Shown: positions 17,635-26,300 of the stretch, one piece after another
Layout of the letters: the number at the start of each line of letters is the position of its first letter
Numbering within the stretch: the stretch's first letter is position 1
Assembly: GCF_011742925.1 (NCBI RefSeq)
Contig: NZ_WAEL01000004.1
Coordinates: 248,001 to 312,000 of the forward strand
Source of the DNA: Fibrivirga algicola
GTDB taxonomy: Bacteria; Bacteroidota; Bacteroidia; Cytophagales; Spirosomataceae
Length of the DNA stretch: 64,000 nucleotides
Reading direction: 5' to 3'
Made by a program: the position numbers and the translations under genes
Notes under the pieces: model-generated
The model's input: the letters and a program-made list of their open reading frames with translations, nothing else
Told to the model about the DNA's origin: nothing
Database searches by the model: none

Positions 17635-17721
17635 GGTTTGAGGTTTGTCGTTTGAAGTTGCGCTGCTTCTTAGCAAGTATGGTGCTGAAGCAGCGCAACT
17701 TCAAACGACAAACCTCAAACC
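17635..17721. repeat. Heptad-type long hairpin, complete copy 1
   Basis: Arms 17635-17669 and 17687-17721 are perfect 35-bp reverse complements around a 17-nt loop, between two convergent genes. Read left to right, the arm consists of 7-nt units (TGGTTTG, AGGTTTG, TCGTTTG; the first unit starts one base before the arm), then AAGTTGCGCTGCTT at the loop side. No T-run. See the family described under findings. Confidence 0.85.
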
Positions 17722-17734
17722 AAACACTTCCTCC

Positions 17735-19021
17735 TTACAATGATAGGATGGCGAACTCGACACGGCGATTTACTTTTCTGTCTTCGTCGGTTCCTTTGGT
17801 CGTAATTGGCCGGGTATCACCAAAGCCAATTGTCTCGATCCGGTCAACATCGATCCGTTTCCTGACGAGGTAACTCTGACAGGACAACACCCGATCGCGC
17901 GATAGCTGGAGGTTAGCTGCTTTATCGCCTACAATGTCGGTATGTCCTTCCAGCCGGATTCGCAACTGCGGATTGTCCTGCATCATGGTTACCAGCCTGT
18001 CCAGTTCAGCGTACGAAGCAGGCAGCAGTTCCGACTTCGACATGGCGAAATAGATGTTCTGTAGCGTAATCTTTGCCCCAACGGTGAGTGGTTTCAGCAC
18101 AATGTTCCGCGTGATCTTCTGATTGCTGGCCGCCTTTGTTAAGTCGAGCACCCCACTGGCGGTCAGATACCCTTTTGCCGAAGCCACGTAGGTGTAAACC
18201 TGGCCCCGGTTCAAATACATCCGGTATAAGCCATCCGACGCAAAGCTTTGCACCGAATCGATCGGCGTAGATTTGTTCGACAACTGATAGTCGATGGTGG
18301 CCGTGACCGGTTTGTTAGTCAATGAATTACTAACGACACCGGAAATAAAAACAGGCTGAACAACAGACGTTTCGGTTGGCTTCGGCGTAGTTGGCAATGG
18401 CGTTTCGCCCGGAATCCGGTTTGGATTGCCGGGTGCTGGCGTTGGCTGCGTTTGTACGGGTGGTCCAACGGCATCCGCTGGATTCCGGACATACATGTTG
18501 TAGATGTTCCAGCAAACGATCTGGTCATAATCGTTACACTCGAACAGATCGAAGTTCTCCAGCCCTTTATCCAGCCGTTCGAAATAGACCGCAAACGAAT
18601 ACTGTTGACCCGATGTCGTACCCTGCTGCTCCGGGCGGACTGGGATATTCTCTGCCTTAACGAACTGAAATACACGAGCCCCGTTAGCGGCAACCAGCCT
18701 CGCCCGGGAATCGAACGAAATGAACGCGGTAGGTGTCACCTGGCCCGTCCGGTTATCTATCCTGCGCTGGCCGCGTTCGGTATAGGTCAGGTACAGAATG
18801 GTGTAATTAGGCGTAAGTCGAATATTGTTCACCTGAACGTTAGGCTCCGCCGGCCTTGGGCCACCACCCGGTGAAGTCCGACCGTAGGTATCATCGCCGG
18901 TGCCGTAGGTTCCTCCGCCGGTTGAGCCCCCACTCCCACCGCTACCTGTTTGAGGCAGCATATCAAGACAGCCCGACAAGGCTATCGGCAGGCATAGAAA
19001 GAGTAGTAAACGAGTAATCAT
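17735..19021 (-). CDS. OmpA-family lipoprotein
   Basis: 428 residues from the ATG at 19021. An in-frame ATG at 19075 is rejected because the later start gives a lipoprotein signal (MITRLLLFLCLPIALSGC, Cys18). A Gly/Ser/Thr-rich linker is followed by a beta domain of unknown type, then a Pro/Thr-rich linker and a carboxypeptidase-regulatory-like domain (about 240-310). The C-terminal OmpA domain carries SKSELLPASYAELDRL, IRLEGHTDIVGDKAANLQLS and NRRVEFAIL, the peptidoglycan (meso-DAP) binding elements. It anchors the outer membrane to the wall. The large lineage-specific N-terminal part has no clear relative. Confidence 0.88.
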   Translation of the reverse strand: MITRLLLFLCLPIALSGCLDMLPQTGSGGSGGSTGGGTYGTGDDTYGRTSPGGGPRPAEPNVQVNNIRLTPNYTILYLTYTERGQRRIDNRTGQVTPTAFISFDSRARLVAANGARVFQFVKAENIPVRPEQQGTTSGQQYSFAVYFERLDKGLENFDLFECNDYDQIVCWNIYNMYVRNPADAVGPPVQTQPTPAPGNPNRIPGETPLPTTPKPTETSVVQPVFISGVVSNSLTNKPVTATIDYQLSNKSTPIDSVQSFASDGLYRMYLNRGQVYTYVASAKGYLTASGVLDLTKAASNQKITRNIVLKPLTVGAKITLQNIYFAMSKSELLPASYAELDRLVTMMQDNPQLRIRLEGHTDIVGDKAANLQLSRDRVLSCQSYLVRKRIDVDRIETIGFGDTRPITTKGTDEDRKVNRRVEFAILSL

Positions 19022-19155
19022 GCTGGTCAGTGCGTTACGGTATGTTGGCGGGAAAGTACAACTTTTCCCAGCCAATCAAGAACCACAGCACAGAAAGGCT
19101 CATACCACGGACTTTAGCCCGTATTTCGTTTCGGCCATTCATTACGGGTACACAC

Positions 19156-19377
19156 CTATTTCAGCTTCTGCTTTGTATCCGGAATTGGGAGAATGACTTC
19201 TGGCTGAACAGTCCACCCCGGTAGTTGCCGGGCCAGTTTGTCAGCATTCGGTTCATCGACCTCAACCAGCAGGGCGCGGCGGCTTTTGTCGAGCACTGTC
19301 GTTTGTTGCCCAATCAGGTCAAGTTCGTCGGACGTTGGGCCGTCCGGATTGCTCGTATGGAGGACATAGCGGGCCAT
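19156..19377 (-). CDS. Small propeptide-like (I9-type) protein after a subtilase
   Basis: 73 residues without a signal peptide, starting 3 bp after the subtilase stop codon. Residues 34-63 (RALLVEVDEPNADKLARQLP and the following GWTVQPEVIL) match the subtilase's own N-terminal region 62-92 (IKLVQIADNELAQVRAQLPG then VRLVPEVFY) closely in spacing. Both contain A-(x)n-QLPG-x-x-(V/L)-x-PEV. Subtilisin propeptides (I9) are folding chaperones and inhibitors, so a free-standing copy probably inhibits or protects against the neighbouring protease. The relationship is visible by eye; activity is inferred. Confidence 0.7.
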   Translation of the reverse strand: MARYVLHTSNPDGPTSDELDLIGQQTTVLDKSRRALLVEVDEPNADKLARQLPGWTVQPEVILPIPDTKQKLK

Positions 19378-19380
19378 GTT

Positions 19381-20868
19381 TTAGAGAAAAAACTGTCCCG
19401 TTCCTTCGAAAATAGGCCCAAATCCCATGCTCTTTACCTTGGTGTGCAGAAACGCAATCATGGCTTCAGCGCGGGCTGCTGTGCGCGGCATGGCCAGAAT
19501 AGACGGCTGCGTGGCAAGGAGTCGGGCCGCCACACCGGTTGCCAGCGGACAGGCCATCGACGTGCCACTCAACGGCGCGTACCCGCCCGGAACAGTGGAA
19601 ATGATGCCCACGCCTGGAGCGATAAAGTCGACTTCGGGACCAATGTTTGAGAAACCAGCCACAAAATTCTTCTTGTCGGTTCCGTAGGGAGCAACCGCAT
19701 ACGGCGCGTCGGTCGTGTTGGCGGGGAACGTCCCTTTCCGGCCTAATGCCCCTACCGCCAGCGACAGCGAAAAAGCTGCCGGGAAACTTACCGGCGAACG
19801 ATCGTCGTTGCCCGTCGCCACAAAGCAGATAGTGCCGTGATCGCGCGCAAAGGTGATCGCGTCTTTGGTGGCGTCATCGGCCGGCCCACCGCCCAGGCTC
19901 ATGTTAATGAGGTCACAGCCATCAGCAACCGCCTGTTCAATCGCCTTGATAATGGCAAAATTCGATGCTCCGTTGGCGTTCTTGCCGAACACCCGGTAGG
20001 CCCGCAGTTCAACGCCGGGCGCCGCCCCCCGAACGCCCGTAGGCGACGTACCCCGCGCAGCCACAATACCCGACACATGCGTGCCATGCTCGTCTACATC
20101 GCCATAATCCGTCGGGCTTTCACCTGTTACCGTGCAGGCTCCGCCCGAAATCTGCAAATCGGGATGTGGTCCGGCACCTGTATCAATAACGCCTACTTTA
20201 ACGCCGTTCCCCGCAGTCAGGTCCGTTTTCGACGATGGGTAAAAAAACTGCTTCGAATCGATGTAGTCCAGTTTGAGCGGCTGTAGCTCAATCACCTGAT
20301 CGGGGATAAGCGTCAGGTTCTTGCGCCATAGACTCCAGTAGCCCGTTTTGGGATAACCAAACAATTGGTCGATGCGCTGTCCACCGATGTTTTTGAACGC
20401 CACGATCCCCTGGGCATTCGACGTGGCCTGTTCTCCTTGCCGTTGCTCAAAATTGGTGAACGCGACCACTGTAACGCCCGCAACCGGTTTGCCGGTCTTG
20501 GCCTCGGCCAGCTTAATTCGTACGCCTACTCTTGGCTGTCCCTGCTGCACCCGAAAAGGCTCCAGAATGGTTTCGCGCTGCCATTGCCGGTAATAAAACA
20601 CCTCAGGCACCAGCCGTACACCGGGCAGCTGGGCACGTACCTGCGCCAGTTCGTTGTCGGCAATTTGCACCAGCTTGATGCCCGTATTACCGATCGTATC
20701 GACCACAACGGCGCCGGTTGGCTGTTCGTGATCAAGCAATTGGCCCAGTTGTACATCAACACTAAGCTTGCTGAAGAGCGCTTCTGTAGTCGTATCGGGG
20801 CGGTTATCAGTCAACCGAATACCGGTCGACGGTAAGATCAGGTAATTACGCACGATTGGGCTGGCCAT
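19381..20868 (-). CDS. S8 family (subtilisin-like) serine peptidase
   Basis: 495 residues. The catalytic triad is intact: Asp229 in VKVGVIDTGAGPHPDL, His261 in DEHGTHVSGIVA, Ser437 in LSGTSMACPLATG, with the oxyanion Asn354 in VATGND. The N-terminal about 100 residues form a propeptide-like domain, and about 112-165 is an Ig/regulatory-like insert (VGVRIKLAEAKTGKPVAGVT). No classical signal peptide is seen at MASPIVRNYLILPSTG, so localisation is uncertain. Operon: rhodanese (6 bp upstream), this gene, then the propeptide-like small gene (3 bp downstream). Confidence 0.93.
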   Translation of the reverse strand: MASPIVRNYLILPSTGIRLTDNRPDTTTEALFSKLSVDVQLGQLLDHEQPTGAVVVDTIGNTGIKLVQIADNELAQVRAQLPGVRLVPEVFYYRQWQRETILEPFRVQQGQPRVGVRIKLAEAKTGKPVAGVTVVAFTNFEQRQGEQATSNAQGIVAFKNIGGQRIDQLFGYPKTGYWSLWRKNLTLIPDQVIELQPLKLDYIDSKQFFYPSSKTDLTAGNGVKVGVIDTGAGPHPDLQISGGACTVTGESPTDYGDVDEHGTHVSGIVAARGTSPTGVRGAAPGVELRAYRVFGKNANGASNFAIIKAIEQAVADGCDLINMSLGGGPADDATKDAITFARDHGTICFVATGNDDRSPVSFPAAFSLSLAVGALGRKGTFPANTTDAPYAVAPYGTDKKNFVAGFSNIGPEVDFIAPGVGIISTVPGGYAPLSGTSMACPLATGVAARLLATQPSILAMPRTAARAEAMIAFLHTKVKSMGFGPIFEGTGQFFL

Positions 20869-20874
20869 GCTGAG

Positions 20875-21318
20875 TTACTGTTTAACAACGGGTTGTCCGG
20901 CCTGTTTCCATCCGTTAAACCCTCCGTTGAGATGATGTATATGTTTGAAACCTAAGCTCTCCATAATAGCCACCGCTTTCCGGCTACGTGGCCCTGCCGC
21001 ACAATGCACCACATACGTTTTTGATCGATCGAGTGCCGCTACCTGTGCAGCGAATGTAGTATCATATACATTTATATTCCTTGATTTGTTAATATGACCA
21101 GCCGCATATTCATCGGGCGTTCGCACATCAAGGATAATAGCCTGGGGGTGTGCCTGAATGAACGCCAGCGCCTGTTGGGCATCGAGATCCTTTTCGGTAG
21201 TATCTGCCACGGCGCCTGAGCGTGTAAACGGCGTGCCGTTGCACGGATTATCCGGGGTACAGATCCAGGCGAGCGTAACGAAGGCTGCAATAGCCAGGTG
21301 GCGTAGTGGGGTAGGCAT
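20875..21318 (-). CDS. Secreted rhodanese-domain protein
   Basis: 147 residues. An N-terminal hydrophobic segment (about 8-20), followed by Cys20 and Cys26, suggests export, possibly as a lipoprotein. A single rhodanese domain follows: ILDVRTPDEYAAGHINKSRN, then VVHCAAGPRSRKAV with the catalytic Cys106 in the HCxxGxRS loop, and LGFKHIHHLNGGFNGWKQAG. Family proteins carry persulfide sulfur; the physiological acceptor is unknown. First gene of a three-gene minus-strand operon with the subtilase. Confidence 0.88.
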   Translation of the reverse strand: MPTPLRHLAIAAFVTLAWICTPDNPCNGTPFTRSGAVADTTEKDLDAQQALAFIQAHPQAIILDVRTPDEYAAGHINKSRNINVYDTTFAAQVAALDRSKTYVVHCAAGPRSRKAVAIMESLGFKHIHHLNGGFNGWKQAGQPVVKQ

Positions 21319-21446
21319 GGTTCAGGAGCGCTGAGGGTACAGTTTGACCACCGCTCCGATTTATGGCTAATCGGCCAGTGCGGTGAACATTTTCGTAGGG
21401 AATATAGTCATTTGATCAATGCAACGACGGTTAACTCCCTTCATTT

Positions 21447-21758
21447 ATGACCCCTACTGACCCAAAAATTACGCTGAACAGCGCCGAAAAACGGTTCGAA
21501 CTCCTTACAGATGGTAAACTCTCGCTGGTTGAGTTTTTTCAGCCCGATGAGCAAACGCTGGCCCTGACCCATACCGAAGTGGACCCCAGTCTGGAAGGCC
21601 AGGGAGTAGGTTCGAATCTGGTGAAGCAGGTGTTAACCTACGTCGACGAGCATAATCAGAAAATTGTACCGCTTTGCCCGTTTGTGGCGGTGTACATCAA
21701 ACGGCATCCGGAGTGGCAGCGTATCGTGTCAACTGAACACCCGGCTAGTGATTTTTAG
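21447..21758 (+). CDS. Small GNAT-like N-acetyltransferase (YjdJ/COG2388 type)
   Basis: 103 residues, about the usual length of this branch. The acetyl-CoA motif is EVDPSLEGQGVGSNLVKQVL (R/Q-x-x-G-x-G/A), followed by VPLCPFVAVYIKRHPEWQRI, a hallmark of COG2388 proteins. The substrate is unknown. The last 14 bp overlap the 3' end of the convergent glycosyltransferase gene. Confidence 0.88.
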   Translation: MTPTDPKITLNSAEKRFELLTDGKLSLVEFFQPDEQTLALTHTEVDPSLEGQGVGSNLVKQVLTYVDEHNQKIVPLCPFVAVYIKRHPEWQRIVSTEHPASDF

Positions 21759-22989
21759 CCGCTACTACCTGCATAAGCGCGTTTTCTAACCGATCGATGG
21801 CGGCGTCGATGCTCCATCTTTCGGCTACCCAGGTCCGTCCCTGCTCCGACAGCCGGTGTTGCAGGTCGGGATTTGTTAGCAGCCGTTGAACAGCCGCCGC
21901 TAACTGCTCCGGATCGCGGGGGGCAAGCAGGCCGTTTTTGCCGTCGATAACCGTTTCCCGAATGCCGCCTTCAGCTACGGCCACAGCGGGCAATCCACAC
22001 GCATTAGCCTCCAGCGGGGCAAAACCAAACGGCTCGAGTTCAGAAGTGTACAACAGGCAGGTAGCTGTGTTCAGTAAGTCAACCAGTTCGGCCTGTGGTA
22101 CCCGCTCGCGGGGCTGAAAATCGACGCCAAGGTTAGCGGCCAGCCGTTTCAGATCAGCTACGTAGGCCTCATTACCCATGTTGCCGACCCAGACCAGCGA
22201 TGGGCGCTGCGAGGCGGGTAGTTTCGCCAGCGTTTGAATGGCCGTATCGGGGCGTTTGTGCGGGAAGAAGGCCCCCAGACCCATCACGAAGGGTTTTCTG
22301 GCTTTATTCAGGTGCGGGAATAATCCGGTGTCGATACCCAGATAACATACGTCGCCGCCACCACCATAGGCTTTCACCACGCTCTCGTTGCTGAAATAAG
22401 AGTTTAGCAGGACTTTGTCGAAGGAGTGGTAATTGGCAATCTCTTCGCGAACACGAACCCGCGCCTGCCGCTGTTCGAAAATATCCCGCCAGAAGGCGGT
22501 TCGATACGCCGCTTCGCGCCACTTATCCGTTGCCGGTGGCAGGGCCGCCCACCGCTGTGTCGGGAAAGCCTCAAACAACGACCGGTTTGGCTCACCCAGA
22601 TACAGCGCTTTCGGCAAGTTGACAAACCGGCCGATGTATGGCATCATGAAATGCTGACACGAGTTGGCAAACAGCACATCATGTCCACCCGCCATGATCT
22701 GCGCGGCCGACTGCCGGCAGGCTTCCAGCATCCACTCAATTTGTGTGTCGGGCAGTAGCGCCAGCGAACGTACCCGGTCGCGGTACTGATGCCGGATGCG
22801 GACGGTCATGTTGAGCGGGACCACCTTGGGCGCACCCGCAAACTGGTCAACGTCCAGGTAGGCACTATCGGCCAGCGCAGTGGTGTACACCGTAATCGTG
22901 TGCCCCCGTTCGGCTAGGCCCCTGATGTGTTGATGCAAGGCGCGGCTGGCTCCACCGCTGGGAAGATTATGCCAAACGGCAATGTTCAT
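21745..22989 (-). CDS. Glycosyltransferase family 4
   Basis: 414 residues with a GT-B fold. The N-terminal Gly-rich loop is HNLPSGGASRALHQHIRGLA, and the C-terminal donor site has EPFGFAPLEANACGLPAVAV (the E-x7-E motif) and WVGNMGNEAYVADLKRLAA. It transfers an activated sugar to an acceptor that cannot be told here. Cytosolic or membrane-associated. Its tail overlaps the convergent GNAT gene by 14 bp. The GH65 gene lies upstream on the same strand, separated by a 10-bp-arm hairpin. Confidence 0.9.
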   Translation of the reverse strand: MNIAVWHNLPSGGASRALHQHIRGLAERGHTITVYTTALADSAYLDVDQFAGAPKVVPLNMTVRIRHQYRDRVRSLALLPDTQIEWMLEACRQSAAQIMAGGHDVLFANSCQHFMMPYIGRFVNLPKALYLGEPNRSLFEAFPTQRWAALPPATDKWREAAYRTAFWRDIFEQRQARVRVREEIANYHSFDKVLLNSYFSNESVVKAYGGGGDVCYLGIDTGLFPHLNKARKPFVMGLGAFFPHKRPDTAIQTLAKLPASQRPSLVWVGNMGNEAYVADLKRLAANLGVDFQPRERVPQAELVDLLNTATCLLYTSELEPFGFAPLEANACGLPAVAVAEGGIRETVIDGKNGLLAPRDPEQLAAAVQRLLTNPDLQHRLSEQGRTWVAERWSIDAAIDRLENALMQVVAAKNH

Positions 22990-23055
22990 GTGACGAAGAA
23001 TAGGTGGCGATACCCGAATCTAACGTGGCTTTGCCACCACGGAATACTAAAAAGG

Positions 23056-23097
23056 CTGGGTCTGTCGGGGCCATTTTCTCTGCCCAAACAGACCCAG
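23056..23097. repeat. Inverted repeat after the GH65 gene
   Basis: Arms CTGGGTCTGT (23056-23065) and ACAGACCCAG (23088-23097) are exact complements around a 22-nt loop. It starts 6 bp after the GH65 stop codon (minus strand). No T-run. Confidence 0.65.
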
Positions 23098-23102
23098 GTA
23101 CG

Positions 23103-25436
23103 TTACTTGTCCAAGGTGGCAACTTTATTCAGCGGAGCCACCTGTTTTGCGTTGGCCGCTACCGTCAAGGCTTCACCATGCACCCGAAGGGTAACGGGTT
23201 CAGCCGAGAAATTCTCGATCGTTACCTCCTGCTGGGTGGTAGTAATCTGAAGCAAAGCCCCCCGGAACCGAATTTTGAAGGCAAACGAAGTCCAGCCGTC
23301 GGGGCAGTACGGAGCGAACAGCAGTTGGTCCTGCTCAACGCGCATACCGCCAAATCCTTTCACCACGGCCAGCCATGTACCAGCCATACTGGTGATGTGG
23401 CAACCGTCTTCGGTATCGTTGTTGTAATCGTCGAGGTCAAGGCGGGCGGTGCGGAGGTACATTTCGTACGCCTTTTCTTTCATGCCCAGTTTTGCCGCCT
23501 GAATGCTGTGTACGCAGGGCGACAAAGACGACTCGTGCACGGTCATCGGCTCGTAGAAGTCGAAGTTGCGTTTCAGCGTTTCGGCATCAAACTCATCTTC
23601 AAAGAAATAAAGCCCCTGCAATACGTCGGCTTGTTTGATGAAGCACGAGCGCAGGATCCGGTCCCACGACCAGTTCTGGTTCAGTGGCCGCTGCCCTTTC
23701 GGGATCTCGGAAACAGGCATGATCTCCTTGTCGAGGAAGTCGCTCTGTTGCAGAAACACCTGCCGCGTCTCATCGAATGGGTAGTGCATGTTATCGACGA
23801 TGTGTTTGGCTTTGGCAATTTCTTTTTCCTCGCGGAAATGAATGCGGTCGGCCAGTTCAGCAAAGGCGTCGGGGTTCAGGCGCTTCACCGTTTCTACTGC
23901 CTGAAGAGTGTATCGGAGTGTCCAGGCGGCGATGTAGTTGGTGTACCAGTTGTTGTTGACGTTGTTTTCGTACTCGTTCGGGCCCGTAACACCCAGCATC
24001 ACATACTGCTGTTTAGCTTCCGACCAGTTGACGCGCTGGCTCCAGAACCGGCTGATAGCGATGAGTACTTCCAGCCCGTACTCGGCCAGGTACGTCTCGT
24101 CGCCGGTGTAGCGCACGTAGTCGTAGATGGCGTAGGCGATGGCCCCGTTGCGGTGAATTTCCTCAAACGTAATTTCCCATTCGTTGTGGCACTCTTCCCC
24201 GTTCATGGTCACCATCGGGTACAGCGCAGCACCAGCCCTAAAGCCCAGCTTCTGCGCGTTTTCGATGGCTTTTTCGAGGTGCTTGTAGCGGTATACGAGC
24301 AGGTTACGCGCTACTTTCTGATCGGCCGTAGCCAGGTAGAACGGCAGGCAGTACGCCTCGGTGTCCCAGTAGGTCGACCCGCCATATTTTTCGCCGGTAA
24401 ACCCTTTCGGACCAATGTTTAGGCGCTCATCTTCACCGGTATAGGTCTGATTGAGCTGGAAAATATTGAAGCGGATACCCTGCTGGGCGGCAATGTCGCC
24501 GTCGATGATGATATCGTTCATCTTCCACTTATCAGCCCAGGCCTGCTGCTGCTCGAACAGCATTTTATCGAAGCCCTTGCGGGTGATGCGCTGCATGTAC
24601 TGATGCGCCTCTTTCAGGAGTTCATCTGGGTCGTAGTTGAGCGACGACAGGTTTACGCCGTATTTGTAAATCACAGTTTCCTGCCCCTGCCGGCAGTCGA
24701 GCGAAATGCGGTTGGCGACGTATTTCTCGTACTTGATCGGTTGCGACTGGTAGTCGAGGCGGGCACCGTTCTGCTCTACCTCAACGCACATACCCGAAAC
24801 CACGTGGAAGCCGGTCTTCCGGGTACGTAGTTCAATAAATGCCTCGCCATAAGCAGTCTCTTTCCGCACTTCATCCCAAAACGTTTCGTCGTAGTTAGCG
24901 TCCTTGTTGCGGATAGCCCCGTCGATGTAGGGCGTAATGGTGATTTTGGCGTCGAAGTTCAGCGGCGTGATGCTGTACCGAATGGCCCCGGCCTCATCGT
25001 CGACGATCGAGCAGAAACGCTTTGAGCTTACCTTCAGCTCTTTACCGCTCTTCAGTTTGGCCACGAACTGACGTTCGAGGTAGCCCTCCTGCATGTTCAG
25101 CACGCGACGAAAATCACGTACCTCGCAGGTATTCAGATCGAGCGATTCGTATTCGATGTCAATGTCGATACCAATCCAGTTGGCGGCGTTGAGCACTTTG
25201 GCAAAATACTCGGGGTACCCGTTTTTCCACCAGCCAACGCGGGTTTTATCGGGGTAATACACGCCCGCTACGTAATTACCGGGCAACGTTTTACCGGTAA
25301 ATTTCTCTTCAAAATTACCCCGGCCACCCAACCGCCCATTGCCGAGCGACATCAGGCTTTCGGTAACTTCGTTATACTGAGGGTGGAAGCCGTCTTCGAC
25401 CACGCACCACGGATCATTCGTAAGATACTGTTTCAT
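23103..25436 (-). CDS. Glycoside hydrolase family 65 disaccharide phosphorylase
   Basis: 777 residues, the usual length for GH65. The catalytic acid Glu lies in NGEECHNEWEITFEEIHRNG (about 408-427), and SWDRILRSCFIKQADVLQGL and ESSLSPCVHSIQAAKLG line the phosphate/sugar site. Family enzymes split alpha-linked glucose disaccharides (maltose, trehalose, kojibiose, nigerose) with phosphate to beta-glucose-1-phosphate and glucose. The beta-phosphoglucomutase-like gene upstream in the same operon uses exactly that product, which supports a phosphorylase. Maltose is the likeliest substrate given the nearby amylase. Cytosolic, no signal peptide. Confidence 0.92.
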   Translation of the reverse strand: MKQYLTNDPWCVVEDGFHPQYNEVTESLMSLGNGRLGGRGNFEEKFTGKTLPGNYVAGVYYPDKTRVGWWKNGYPEYFAKVLNAANWIGIDIDIEYESLDLNTCEVRDFRRVLNMQEGYLERQFVAKLKSGKELKVSSKRFCSIVDDEAGAIRYSITPLNFDAKITITPYIDGAIRNKDANYDETFWDEVRKETAYGEAFIELRTRKTGFHVVSGMCVEVEQNGARLDYQSQPIKYEKYVANRISLDCRQGQETVIYKYGVNLSSLNYDPDELLKEAHQYMQRITRKGFDKMLFEQQQAWADKWKMNDIIIDGDIAAQQGIRFNIFQLNQTYTGEDERLNIGPKGFTGEKYGGSTYWDTEAYCLPFYLATADQKVARNLLVYRYKHLEKAIENAQKLGFRAGAALYPMVTMNGEECHNEWEITFEEIHRNGAIAYAIYDYVRYTGDETYLAEYGLEVLIAISRFWSQRVNWSEAKQQYVMLGVTGPNEYENNVNNNWYTNYIAAWTLRYTLQAVETVKRLNPDAFAELADRIHFREEKEIAKAKHIVDNMHYPFDETRQVFLQQSDFLDKEIMPVSEIPKGQRPLNQNWSWDRILRSCFIKQADVLQGLYFFEDEFDAETLKRNFDFYEPMTVHESSLSPCVHSIQAAKLGMKEKAYEMYLRTARLDLDDYNNDTEDGCHITSMAGTWLAVVKGFGGMRVEQDQLLFAPYCPDGWTSFAFKIRFRGALLQITTTQQEVTIENFSAEPVTLRVHGEALTVAANAKQVAPLNKVATLDK

Positions 25437-25451
25437 AGAGGATTAAAAATG

Positions 25452-25499
25452 GGTTTCAGGCTAAATTGGTTTGGCATCAACCCAATTAAGCCTGAAACC
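25452..25499. repeat. Inverted repeat between the HAD and GH65 genes
   Basis: Arms 25452-25469 (GGTTTCAGGCTAAATTGG) and 25481-25499 pair over about 17 of 18 positions with an 11-nt loop. It occupies most of the 68-bp gap between two genes of the same operon, so it may attenuate transcription or set mRNA stability rather than stop transcription completely. Confidence 0.7.
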
Positions 25500-25504
25500 A
25501 ATAA

Positions 25505-26191
25505 CTAATATCCCAGCCCCCGCACGCGTTCAACAGCGGCAAATAACTCGGCAACGGTGATGTGTTCAAATGACGGCACAACCAGATCAGCCTGCGTGAG
25601 CACATCGGGCGAACCAATGCCGAGCGCAAACATATGACCACGTTTGGCCGCTTCAATGCCCGCCACAGCATCTTCAAAGACGATACACTCGTCGGGCGAG
25701 ACGTTTAGCTCGGCAGCGCCCATCAAAAACACTTCCGGATCGGGTTTGCTATGCGTGATTTTCGAGCCATCGATAACGGCATCGAAGATATGCGACAAGC
25801 CAACACGTTCCAGAATCAGCGGCGCATTTTTCGAGACTGACCCAAGCGCAATTTTAATCGGGTGCCCCTGCTCTCCCGCCTGCCTGATCTGCGCCAGAAA
25901 CGCGTTAACACCGGGCAAAATATCATCGGGAGTCATTTGTTGTACCAGTTCCAGGTACCAGGCGTTCTTTTCTGCGGCTAGTTCCAGCTTTCGTTCTGCC
26001 GGCAGGGTTACGCCGCCGAGCGCCAGAATACGATCGAGCGAGTCCATTCGACTCACGCCTTTCAGCGTTTCGTTGAACTCGTGGGTAAAATCAAAACCCA
26101 GCGAATTGGCCATCCGCCGCCATGCCTGGTAATGAAAAACGGCAGTATCGACCAACACGCCGTCGAGGTCAAATAGGAATGCTTTTATCAT
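25505..26191 (-). CDS. pgmB: Beta-phosphoglucomutase-like HAD hydrolase
   Basis: 228 residues. HAD motif I is FLFDLDGVLVDTAVFHYQAW, motif II IALGSVSKNAPLILERVG, and motif IV PDECIVFEDAVAGIEAAKRG. The cap has LKGVSRMDSLDRILALGG, which matches the substrate loop of beta-phosphoglucomutase. The reaction is beta-glucose-1-phosphate to glucose-6-phosphate. It is transcribed before GH65, whose product it would use. Naming as pgmB rests on this context plus the cap motif; a generic phosphatase remains possible. Confidence 0.86.
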   Translation of the reverse strand: MIKAFLFDLDGVLVDTAVFHYQAWRRMANSLGFDFTHEFNETLKGVSRMDSLDRILALGGVTLPAERKLELAAEKNAWYLELVQQMTPDDILPGVNAFLAQIRQAGEQGHPIKIALGSVSKNAPLILERVGLSHIFDAVIDGSKITHSKPDPEVFLMGAAELNVSPDECIVFEDAVAGIEAAKRGHMFALGIGSPDVLTQADLVVPSFEHITVAELFAAVERVRGLGY

Positions 26192-26206
26192 AGGGGTTCG
26201 TTTACG

Positions 26207-26289
26207 GTTTGTCGTTTGTGGTTTGATGTTGCGCTGCTTGGGTACGTATCGTGACGTAGCAGCGCAACATCAAACCACAAACGACAAAC
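26207..26289. repeat. Heptad-type long hairpin, complete copy 2
   Basis: Perfect 31-bp arms, 26207-26237 and 26259-26289, with a 21-nt loop. The arm reads as 7-nt units CGGTTTG, TCGTTTG, TGGTTTG, then ATGTTGCGCTGCTT at the loop side (the first two bases of the first unit and the last two of the core lie outside the perfect arm). The loop contains GGGTACGT, a one-base variant of the dispersed octamer. Located between the PIG-L gene and the HAD gene on the minus strand. Confidence 0.85.
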
Positions 26290-26300
26290 TATAAACCGTT

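Noticed and set aside
23004-24422. Open frame of 472 codons on the plus strand
   Set aside because: It lies almost wholly antisense to the GH65 phosphorylase, whose catalytic motifs fix the minus-strand frame; the antisense frame shows no family pattern and no promoter.
25437-25504. Riboswitch between the HAD and GH65 genes
   Set aside because: The 68-bp gap holds only a simple hairpin; no known riboswitch core was recognisable.
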